DNA from: Buddleja alternifolia
Taxonomy: Eukaryota > Streptophyta > Magnoliopsida > Lamiales > Scrophulariaceae
Direction: 5' to 3'
Assembly (NCBI GenBank): GCA_019426215.1
Contig: CM033401.1
Location: 17,799,134 to 17,863,133, forward strand
DNA length: 64,000 nucleotides
Positions 22,942 through 32,741 of this stretch are shown piece after piece. The position numbers and the translations under genes are program-made. Position 1 is the stretch's first letter. Each line of letters opens with the position of its first letter. Below the pieces are notes generated by a model, which worked only from the letters and a program-made list of their open reading frames with translations, had not been told where the DNA came from and made no database searches.

Positions 22942-23938
22942 TGTTGTGAATCCTGGTTCATGTGCAGCAGAAAACAAAACATATCTGGATTCATAATCGG
23001 ATCACTTTTGGGTTTTAATGATTTTATTAAAAGACAAAAAAGATGAAATCTAATTTCACCGATTTACTAATCTTAGTGAAGAATCGAATTCTTGATCTAC
23101 CGGGTAGCAGCAATTCTGAATTCCTGCCTCTAGATATCACGCCGAAAGAAGCTTGAAGAAAAAATCCACCACCTTTGGCTTGAGAAAGTCGATGGCTACA
23201 AGGTCGGAGAGAGAGAGTTTTTTCTCTTCTTCTTTGTTTGTTGTTAAGTCACTAATTGAGAGTCCTAGGTTTTTGAACTAGGTATTAGGTATTTATAAGG
23301 AGTGATGGACTTGGAATTAATTAATTGCTTGAGCCCATCAAACTGCTCATGGACGCCTACTACCATCATTCATGGGCTAAGTTGACGTGCAACTTCGCCC
23401 AATTATTAATTAAGCCCAACATATTTTAATCTAATTAAAATATGATATTAATTAATAATCATCTAAATTAAATAATCTAATAATTAATTTAGGAAAGGAT
23501 GAGTCATCTAATTATTGATAGTCACCGAGTAATTATTCATGTGATTGAATTATGGTGAGTCGTGTTCCAATATATAAATTCCATTGATATATCTATTGCA
23601 CGAGCTCCCACCGGTCCAAAGTGACCGACTGGCACTCCTTATTAAAACTTGCGTCATACAAGTCTGGTCATAGTGCCCAATTAAGACTCTTTGACTTGCG
23701 AACTCTTGTTTATGTAAACAAGGAAGTGACACTTCTAGTATTGATCTCCTCAAACCATGAGGAGTATAAGATACTTCTTGATTACTCGGGACTTATTTGT
23801 TCAATACTTTATTAATGCCATCAAGATTGATATAAAGAAAACAAATGCAATTATCAATTTAAAGAAAGTTTTTACAACATAAAACTAAATGCCCTAATAA
23901 TCTAATTCCACAATGCCATGGAGCGCATAACCCTAACA
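22942..23938 (-). mobile_element. 5' LTR of element X1, internally deleted
   Basis: The termini are TGTTGTGAATCC (22942) and CATAACCCTAACA (23938). It is collinear with the X2 LTR at 51100-52783 but 997 bp against about 1684 bp. Roughly 690 bp are missing between ATCTAATTATTGATAG and TCACCGAGTAATTA. The word ACCGAGTAATTA also occurs in the intact copy, so the loss may have used short homology. The conserved LTR core is in the deleted part. Confidence 0.75.
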
Positions 23939-25093
23939 CACCTTTCCTAAGTGAACCTTAATCTGGTGGACACATCCCCAATCCCAATGGAGATCAAATC
24001 TCGAGACCTCTCCATGTCTCGTCAATTCATTCGTCCTCTAGTGCTACCCACTTGACGAACTCTCTCTGTGAACATCGTTCTCTTTCTTTGAACCCTCGCC
24101 ACTACCTTATTATTTTGGTGAATACCGTGGCATATCCCTCTCAGTACATCTGACCCATGGATATAGGTTACTCCAAAACCCAAAAAATGTCACAACCCAA
24201 ACCGCCTCGATCAACTCGTTGACTAACATCTTTCTACCAAGGACTTTCTTCAACGGCAATCCCGGATCCCTTACATATCTACTCCATGCCCTGCATGAGC
24301 TATGTCTGATCTATCCACCTACTCGATTTTTCAATGGCCAACTCGGGTCACTGACACATCTGCTCGATGCTCCCACACCACGAGCTATATCACATCCCTC
24401 TGCCAAAAAACACCCCCAGCAATGCAAATCTGCCTACCGGCTTTGCATCCTACTTCTATGATTCTTGGCTCCACGTCTGCCCTCTCTCCAGTGTCGCTTC
24501 TTACCTAATGGGTCTCTCTACGTGGATTTGCCTCTACACACTGCCCACATCAGTCTCTCAATTACACGGCCCTACCCTCTCGGATATCGATTCTATCACT
24601 CTGACCTCTGGCTCAATGGATTTCCTTTCTTGGAACCGTAACTCTGCCCCCTCTCTCCAAGTCTAGCAACTTGTTCGCTCCCTCTGGGCAATATGAATTT
24701 GCTCTCTGACCTTTGGCTCTATGGATCTGCCTCGGGCACCGCAACTACTCCCACTGGCTTCGTATCTGCCCACCTAGCAACATAAAACTGCCTCTACTGC
24801 TGTGAATCTACCTATCTGCTGGCACCAGGCTTTTTCAATATTTTCTCATTAATGTTCAACAGGATTACTCTTTTTTGGTTGGTGATCTAACTGACCCCAT
24901 CCTCCTCTGTCATCTTCTCTGGTTTCACCAGGACCTCAATTCGTGCTACCTGCAACAAAACTATCGAGCGTAATTATTCCTTCATCTCCTACCATAATTC
25001 CCACGATAAAATTTGTGCTAACCAAAACGCTTCCTCATAGATTTAGATCTAAGATGTATCCTAAATCTAAATACTAATGGCTCTGATACCAGT
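23939..25093 (-). mobile_element. Internal fragment of LTR element Q1
   Basis: The first 350 bp match the end of the window (63631-64000), for example CTCTCCATGTCTCGTC and CTACCCACTTGACGAACTC. At the right end, TGGCTCTGATACCA (25078-25091) is the complement of an initiator-Met PBS and is followed by an LTR terminus. The element therefore reads on the minus strand. I find no convincing gag or pol motif; the short pyrimidine-rich frames at 24219-24666 are not protein-like. Confidence 0.55.
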
Positions 25094-25385
25094 TGTTAGG
25101 GATGGTAGGCATCGGCACGAAGAAATAATTAAGAAACAATATAAACTAAGCCTAAACATGAAGATGACTATACGAGAATTTTAACGTGGCTCATCATAGG
25201 TGCCTACATCCACGAGCTAATTTATACTTTAATGTGGTTTAGCATAAAATGATGATCCTCCTACTTTAAAATTTATACTTTACTCTTTGCATTTCAATTA
25301 CATATTTATAAAAGAGTATATGTGCTTATTTCTAATTATTCTGGGTTTTGCGATAAAGATTGGAGGAGAGATACGCAATTAAAAC
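25094..25385 (-). mobile_element. Truncated LTR of element Q1
   Basis: It starts TGTTAGGGATGGTAGGC next to the PBS complement and shares AAGCCTAAACATGAA and GTGCCTACATCCACGAG-type phrases with 63030-63120. It is cut at 25385 where the 5' LTR of element U begins. The outer terminus is not seen. Confidence 0.5.
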
Positions 25386-26990
25386 TATTAGGTATATGCC
25401 CTAGACACCAATGAGGACAAATAGATTGTATAGACTATCCAATTATGTTGTGCGAACTTATCATTAATAAAGGCATTTATTCTTTTCTTCATACAAATCT
25501 TCATGAAAATAATAATTATTGAACAAGTAATCCATGTGTATCAAGGTTGACTCTTCACCCTTTATGGAATAAAGAAGTGGCACGAGGAAAGTTTGACACC
25601 TGATCACTTAAAAGGGTTCGCAAGTCAAGGAATCTTAATTGGGCATTAAGATTTGACTTGTATGACACATGCTCTGACAAAGAGTGTCAATCGAACACCA
25701 TGGGATAATGAGAGCACATGTCATAGATATACCAATTGAATTGATATATTCGAACATTGCTCGTAGTAATCTGATCACATGGTTATTTACGTAGTGACTG
25801 TCAATGATTGGATTACCGATCATAATAGTATGCGTGAGCCTTTGACCTGAGGGTTCATGACCAATGTACTTGTACTGTTGAATCAGTTACCTGAGTAGTT
25901 AAGCTCAAATCACCCTTTGGTGGGGCGACCTCGAAGTGCGATCTCAATGAGTCAAGTACCACTTTTGAAGTGATCGCCAAGATGGGATTCGCTTTCTCGA
26001 TAGTAAACGAGAAAGTATGTTGTGTGATCATAGGCAAATGAAATTATAAGTCTTTGGCCAAAGCAATAAAACTAACTCATGTAAGACATGGAGAGAAGTT
26101 TGGTAATTTCATTATGCTATGATCTAATGCGCAGTATCAAGTATTGTGAATTAGACATAAATCATAACTCTCACTTGAGCGGGATACGTCAGCGAAGGTC
26201 TTATACTCGTACGGTATTTATGATCTAGAGGTTCGTAAATGATGCAATCATTTCGTACTCGATTAGGGTTACAATGTGAATCCACAAGACTGGCTAGGTG
26301 ACACTCACATCCTTTAGTATCCTCCCATTGCCAATCGAGACGAACCTAAAGAGTCGCGCAATAAGAAATAAGCAGGATATATTTTTGTGTAAATATTTAA
26401 TTCTTTTGGAAAGAAATATTAAATAGGACGTATTGATTTAATTGGTAAATCAATAATTCAAACATTTAATTAGAATAAATTATTTGAGTTTAATTAATTA
26501 ATTGGGATTAATTAATTATATATATATATATATAGTTGAATTGGATTTGAATTACATATATGTATTAAAAGATGGTCTAAGTTAACTGGGCCAACCTAGC
26601 CCATCTCAGGCGTCCACTGAGGGCCTAGGAGGAGCCTCACTAGGTTTAGAGTATGAGGATTATTTAATCCTCAAACTGACAAGCTAAACCTAACACTAGA
26701 AACAATACACAAAAGGAAAAGTAAAAATCCTCTCCCCCTCTCTCTAGCCGTCCACTTACAATCAAAGGAGGGTCTCGGGGAGCTTTTGAAGGCTTGTTTC
26801 GCGTGAAGCTTTAGAGAGAGGAATTCGACGAGAATTGCTGTTACGCGAATTGCAGATTAACGAATCAATAAGGTATTTGATTTTGTTTATTTTTATAAAA
26901 CCTTGAAAATCATCAAACCCATGTTAAACTGATTCTACTCTAGGAATCCTTTCTATTTCCGCTGCGGTTTCCTCCATAGGATTTCTAACA
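25386..26990 (+). mobile_element. 5' LTR of copia element U
   Basis: This 1605-bp LTR begins TATTAGGTATATGCCC (the TG has decayed to TA) and ends GGATTTCTAACA. It matches the 3' LTR at 39764-41350. The element flanks are AAAAC (25381-25385) and GAAAC (41351-41355), a near-perfect target duplication. The core block shared with other LTR families is at about 26160-26365. A TA run lies at 26515-26535. Confidence 0.85.
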
Positions 26991-26991
26991 G

Positions 26992-27004
26992 TGGTACCAA
27001 AGCC
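26992..27004 (+). other. Primer binding site of element U
   Basis: TGGTACCAAAGCC starts one base after the LTR end. It differs at two positions from TGGTATCAGAGCC, the complement of plant initiator-Met tRNA. Confidence 0.75.
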
Positions 27005-28818
27005 GGCTTTAACGTGCTTGATAATTTTTTGCATTTGAAATTATGTTGGCTATTTTAATTTGGAATTAAAATCTAAATTTTTGCATGATTTATATTTCAT
27101 AATTAATCTGAAATTTTGAAATTTATATTCGCCTCGAAGTCATCGCCGGAAAACCACCGTAGCATCGTTGGGCGCCGCCGGCGACACTAACAGCAGCAAT
27201 GTGGCTACACATTTGTAACATGCAGTAGCGCCGCTGCTGTACGGTGGCAGAAAAACAAAAAAAAAGGAAAAAAAGGTGGCAGCGCTAATCGAATACCTGA
27301 GCTTAGCCCAGCACACACATACGGTGCTGGGCTAAGCCCAGCTGTTTAAATCGCGCGCAGGGCCAGGCCTAGCACATGCGAGTAGCGCTGGGCCAAGTCC
27401 AGCAAGCAACCGTGTGTGAGGGACAGCTGGGCCGGGCCCAGCGATTATTTTTTGTATATATATTTATATATTTAATATATTTATATATATATATATATTA
27501 ATATATATATTGGGTTTGACCCAATAGACAAATTTGACCCCAATTTGTTAATTAATCATTTTCCCTAATAAAATTGATTTTGTTTTGCTAATATTAAATT
27601 AGATTTAATAGCTAAATTGGATTTAAGTTTAATGGTTAAATTGATTTTATTTAAAATAATTAACCAATAAATAATTAAGAATAAGTTAGACTTAGTTCTT
27701 AACAATAAGTTAGATTTATTTATTTATTTTTAAATTAAAATTAAATTCATCCTTTTGTAATTAAATTGGATTTAATTAAGTGTGAATTGTTTTTGGATTT
27801 TTAAATTAATGCCAACCTAATTTTGAATAGTTTATATACATGCTTTGATGTATATTATGGTGGATGCATCCCATGGGCTTAGAGTTTTTACCGCTTTGTA
27901 TTATGTGGGTTGTAATGGGCAGGTTTGTGCCCCCCAATTTGTATTTTATTTTCGGTAGAATCATGTATAGGGTGCTTCTAAATATGTAATTAGGAGTTGG
28001 ACCTTCTAGAACTTGGAGCCTGGAGCTTATCAAGATTAGATTTGATATAGGCCCCTATCCCCTGATTGGTCTATTAGCTTAAACCAATCTAGAAGGTCCA
28101 TGGAATGTATGATGATAGAATTAATAGGCTTTTCTATTATTGTATGGTTCAATTTGATTTAGTTCACATATGCGCATAATAAATCAATGTGCAAAGTGAG
28201 GCCTTATAAAATTAATAAATTCTTCTGAATTAAAGATACTAAGTAAGAAAGGGATATAGGGTATCCTGGCTCTCCATCAAACTTGAGAGATGGAATTATG
28301 AGTTATGTATGGCATCGTCCCGACTTATGCGGGTGATACACTAATTTCATAGTTTAAATCTCTCTAAGTGCATTTGATGCCATTGGTCGAAGCAAATCTC
28401 ATCCCATACAACATTACAGATTGCAAGATAAGATTCAACTGTTAGATCGATAGGAGTTGATGGGAAAGTACTTAGATGAATCACCATCAATATTCCGTTA
28501 CAAGCTAAGGTTAAGTGATCCATGAGCCAAAAGTAAGATTGAACCATCATTTGGACTGATTAGTGTGGAACGCCACTTCAAAGATTCCAATGAGCCATAT
28601 ATCGAAACAAATTGCAACTCATTGAAAATTTTGAAGAACTCAATCACTCACTACAAAATGTATCCAACGAGATTTCCGTTCATTGCAGTGGGAGTGCAAT
28701 GGTTCGAAAAATGTCGTGGGAGCCAAGTCAAATTAAAGTCCTAATTTTACTTAGGTACAACATAATCATCTAATAAAATCTTGGTTTTTTTTCTGCAGTC
28801 ACATATATCTCTCTCAAA
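27005..28818 (+). mobile_element. Leader of element U with a GC-rich hairpin island
   Basis: This 1.8-kb non-coding leader lies between PBS and gag. The GC-rich island at 27120-27445 is full of GCCCAGC/GCTGGGC words. It includes a perfect 14-bp inverted repeat GCTTAGCCCAGCAC (27301-27314) and GTGCTGGGCTAAGC (27324-27337) with a 9-nt loop. The rest is AT-rich. Positions 28340-28690 match the X1 leader on the opposite strand. No gene here. Confidence 0.65.
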
Positions 28819-29187
28819 ATGGTTGATAACCCACTATCAGTTCTGCTTGAAAAGAATGTCCTCTCTATACCAAACTTTGCTGACTGACTCAGAAACTTAA
28901 GGTTTGTTCTTAGTTTAGAGTCACTGGGCTATGTACTCGAGGCTAATCGTCCTTCTTTCCCTGGGGATGATGATGATGATGATGAGAACGCGCATGATAA
29001 CTATAACACATGGATCAAGAATGATACCCATGTTAAAGGTTACATGCTCGGCTCCGTGAACAATGATTTGCAGCGATCCCATGAAAACATAGATGATGCC
29101 AAGTCAATATTGCTGCATTTCAAGGAGCTGTATGGAGAGCACAGTAGGACTGCTCGATATGATATATCGAGAGAGCTCTTTGGAGCA
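28819..29187 (+). pseudogene. Copia gag of element U, N-terminal part
   Basis: An ATG at 28819 opens a frame beginning MVDNPLSVLLEKNVLSIPNF, with later words YNTWIKNDTHVKGYMLGSV and DAKSILLHFKELYGEHSR, as in plant copia Gag (UBN2-type) proteins. A TGA replaces the expected Trp in the segment after NFAD, so the frame is dead. A GAT/Asp run encodes six Asp near 28968. The sequence is interrupted at 29187 by element C and continues at 34454. Confidence 0.8.
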
Positions 29188-30863
29188 TGTTAAGAATTTC
29201 ATGTTAGATGTTTTGATGATGACAAGATAGGATTTTATGTTAGACCCCAAAAATGTAAGTTTATGATTTCATAGAAACAATGTATAAGCGTTAGAAAAGC
29301 TTACTTATTTTGTCAGGCTTGAAATTTTTATCTTTGTAGATTTTAGACTAAGTATTAGATACTGAGTCACTTATAGAGTTCTGTGTGAGTCTATTAAGCA
29401 ATGAAGTTGAAGATCAGCATCCAAAGTCAAAGTAAAGATGAAGATTTTTTTTCAAGCGTCTGTCAAACGCTAAAGAACTATTTCAGGATTTTTTTACTCA
29501 AGCGTCCAATCAAGCGTCCAAGTGACTCAAGCGTCCGAGCGACTCAACTTATCAAGGACTTAAATGCAATCACCAACGGTCATTTATTTCTAACGGGAAA
29601 TAAATTCAAAATGCATTAAATGCTTGATAAGTGCATTAAAAATAACAAGACAGTATGACTTGTAGACAAGCCACCTTTTGACTAGACTGTCAGCTTTTCA
29701 GAGTTCAAATCTGCTCCTGTCCAATAGGAACCAGCAGAATTTCAGGAATATCAGAAAGGGACTATTTGACGCGCTGCGTAAGGGACACGCGCCTGATTGT
29801 GTCCAACGGACAAATCCCAAGAATCTCTACAAATAGTACCCTCCAGCAAAACCTTAGAGAGTGTGCAGAGAGAGAAACTTTGCTGAAATAATTTGAGAGA
29901 AAAACTTGCAAACTCCATAGCCAAAACTCATCAAGCTTCTCAAATACATTCCAAAGACAGTCACCGATATCTCAAACATCTTCACAGAAGAACCCTACAC
30001 TATTATTGAGATATCCCAAGTTGTTTGAACTTCCCAACATCAAACAAACCTGTTATAATAAACCCTCAACATCTTTCATCTGAGTGAGAAAGTTTGTTGA
30101 CTTCACAAGCAGTATTTTTGAGTAAGAGAAGCTTGTTAAGGAAGGTCTTTGTTGGAGCTGAAGTCTGTGTGATCAAGGAGCTCGAGATCGTCTTTCCAGA
30201 AGCAAAGGATTGAAGTGGCTTGTAGCAAAAATCTGTGCGATCAAGGAGCTCAAATCATCCATATCCATCTCATCCTGTTTCCCTATTTTGTAGAAGTCTC
30301 TATGTGACTCTTCGATAATCAATCTAGTGGATTGCCTCCGAGTGCAAAGGAGAAGAAGGACGTAGCTGGGATTACACCACCCAGTGAACCTAACAGTATC
30401 TTGTGTTACTTACTGCTTTGTTGCTTTACCTTACTCTTGCATATTAATCTTTGAAAAGGCATTAAAACAGTTAAGCAACTATATCTGGAAAAAGAGAAGG
30501 CTAAGCTTTCAAATCAGTCTTAAGCGCTTGACCAAGTGTTCAAAACGTTTTAACCAAAAGCAACTAAGGAAAACTTTGTGATGCTAAATACTTTCAAAGT
30601 GAAGACTTATAAAATCATTCCACTGTGCTAACACTGATTAAAGAAGGGAACGCTTAGACCTATTTGGTTATAGTATTCAAATCTTGAAGTCTAAGTTAAC
30701 TTTATAAAAACAGTCTTCATTAGACGCTCAGGTCAAGCCTCTACTTTTCAAGCGTCCAACGAATTTTAATACGAAATTTTTGAAGTCAAAAAAGACTTCA
30801 GGGTCTATTCAACCCCCCCCCTCCCCCCATCTAGACCCTTTTGTATGCCACTTGGGACCAACA
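29188..30863 (+). repeat. 5' LTR of element C
   Basis: 1676 bp, from TGTTAAGAATTTCATG to GGGACCAACA. It contains clustered CAAGCGTCC words at 29451-29545 and the C-tract hairpin (arms 30800-30806 and 30833-30839, with an interrupted C run in the loop). Confidence 0.9.
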
Positions 30864-30865
30864 AT

Positions 30866-30877
30866 TGGTATCAGAGC
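30866..30877 (+). other. Primer binding site of element C
   Basis: TGGTATCAGAGC begins two bases after the LTR end and is a perfect match to the 3' end of initiator-Met tRNA. Confidence 0.85.
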
Positions 30878-30928
30878 GATTGAAAGTGAAATTTTAAATT
30901 TCCAAGTATAACTGCTTGTTCAGATCCC

Positions 30929-31813
30929 TTGAAAATTTTAGTTGCTTTAAAAAATTTCATGGCATTTTCAAGAGTTCCTAAGTTGACCGAGTCAAATTAT
31001 GACTCATGGAAGGTCAAAGCATTTACTTATCTTTGTGCTTGTGATGATGAAATGTGTGATATCATTTCAAATGGACCGATTCGAATATTCAAAGTCATCA
31101 CTAGAGCGCCTGGAGCGACTGAAGCGACTACAGATGGTTATGTTGAGAAGCCAAAGCATATGTGGTCAGCTGATGAGTGTCGAAGAGAAAATTTGGATAA
31201 TGTTGGACGGAACGCTCTATATACAACCATTGGTGACAATGATAACTTATTCAATAAGGTCAAGTCGTACTCTACGACTAAGGAAATTTGGGATAAGTTA
31301 GCCACAATATGTGAAGGTTCAGCACAGATGAGAGAGAACAAGCTCTCCATAGTCATGCAAAGATTTGAGAATTTTAAGATGTTTCCAAGCGAGACGCTAG
31401 ATCAATTGGATGCGAGATTTACGTCGCTTATTACAGAGTTAGCGTCTTTGGATAAGGAGTTGACCAACAAGGAAATGGTCAAAAAGATTTTTAGAAGTCT
31501 TCCAAGAAAATATCTAATAAAGACTGTAGCAATAAGAGAATCACAAATGTTGGACATTATTATGCCAGAACATGTGTTCTCGAAGCTAAAGGCTTTTGAA
31601 TTCGAATTAGGAGAAGTCAGCTACACCTCGTCTTCAGCGACTGAATCCGGAGCCTTAATCGCTACAACTAATAACAAGGGAAAATCAATCAGTGAGGTGG
31701 AAGTGATAGGATCGAGTGAGGAAAAGGAGATGGATTTATTGGTCAAGAAATTCAAGAAATTTCTTAGATATGAAAAGAGAAATTCCTGTTCTTCATTCCA
31801 GAATGAGGTATGA
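30929..31813 (+). CDS. Gag-like protein of element C (copia type)
   Basis: An uninterrupted frame of 294 residues starts 66 bp from the LTR end. The early part (about 10-40) has FSRVPKLTESNYDSWKVKAF, typical of the copia Gag N-terminus. The middle (about 90-200) has LYTTIGDNDNLFNKVKSYST, then KEIWDKLATICEGS, MQRFENFKMFPSETLDQLD and FRSLPRKYLIKTVAI, matching the UBN2/retrotran_gag fold that packages element RNA. The C-terminus is Lys/Glu-rich and lacks the usual CX2CX4HX4C zinc knuckle. A smaller in-frame start, MAFSRVPKL, lies ten codons inside and is also possible. No pol follows; the frame ends at TGA (31811-31813). Confidence 0.8.
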   Translation: MKILVALKNFMAFSRVPKLTESNYDSWKVKAFTYLCACDDEMCDIISNGPIRIFKVITRAPGATEATTDGYVEKPKHMWSADECRRENLDNVGRNALYTTIGDNDNLFNKVKSYSTTKEIWDKLATICEGSAQMRENKLSIVMQRFENFKMFPSETLDQLDARFTSLITELASLDKELTNKEMVKKIFRSLPRKYLIKTVAIRESQMLDIIMPEHVFSKLKAFEFELGEVSYTSSSATESGALIATTNNKGKSISEVEVIGSSEEKEMDLLVKKFKKFLRYEKRNSCSSFQNEV

Positions 31814-32741
31814 ATGATTTAAAAGTTTAATCATTATGCATCATATTTTCATTAGACATATAATTTAGGGGGAATTAACTTTATTATAATGTTTAAAAAG
31901 CATTTTTCAAAAATGTTACAAGTTGTCAAATTTAGGGGGAACCTTAAAATTGTACTTGAACATATATGTAAGCGTCAATGATCAAAAACTGTTTTCATAT
32001 GCATAGATCATCAATGCTTATAGTTATTTGTGCATGATATGTTAGATGCAAATATAAAAAGAATTTGATTTCAAGCGTCAACATAACTTTTACAACAAGT
32101 GGTATCATCAAATGATAAATGTTAAGCGTTGAATATTTCCTTCAACACTTAATAAAAACATTTTATAAAATCATGCATATCTTTTTTAAATGTCTTGAGA
32201 AGGTAGACATAGTTGGATGTTGATTTACCATCAAGTGGTATCAACGGTGGTGGAAATCGCTAGAGAATTTTTCACTGTCCTTCCAGACGTGGATGCGACT
32301 GTGGAAATCGCTAGAGGATATTGTTTACACGGTCTTTCCAGACGTGGAAGCGACTGTGGACGCTGAGCGGTCGATAGAAGTGGCCGAGTATTTCCCCACA
32401 CCAACTGGTCCTCCTCCTCAAGCTTTAGAGTATCGCTTGAACTGTTATCTTCCATTGATGATGACAAGAAGGGGGAAGAAGAGAAAAAAAAGCAGATTAA
32501 GGGGAAAGAGAAAGAAAAGGCATGTATTCATCATTTCAGTATAAATCATATACGCTTTCAATTCCATATATATGAATGAATGATTTATCGCTGAAACATC
32601 TTGTTGAAGCTAATCTAACATTAGCTAACTTATCTAACTTTCAAAACGCTAACTTATATTATTTTGGGCTTTTCTTTAAGCTCCTGAACTATAAAAAAGT
32701 TATAAGAGTTAAGGTCTTGACATCATCAAAAAGGGGGAAAT
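31814..32741 (+). mobile_element. Post-gag region of element C with repeated internal purine tracts
   Basis: Two near-identical internal tracts TTTAGGGGGAA lie at 31864-31874 and 31931-31941. A 51-55 bp direct repeat beginning GTGGAAATCGCTAGAG lies at 32250-32300 and 32301-32355; it encodes about FTVLPDVDATVEIA in one frame. Remnant frames from about 32293 to 32544 end in a Lys/Arg-rich tail and are probably a decayed accessory ORF. The polypurine tract AAAAAGGGGGAAA (32728-32740) precedes the 3' LTR. Confidence 0.6.

Noticed and set aside
24219..24666. Three overlapping plus-strand frames of 68-99 residues
   Set aside because: Pyrimidine-rich sequence inside a minus-strand element (Q1), with no motif or conserved frame in the related segment at 63631-64000.
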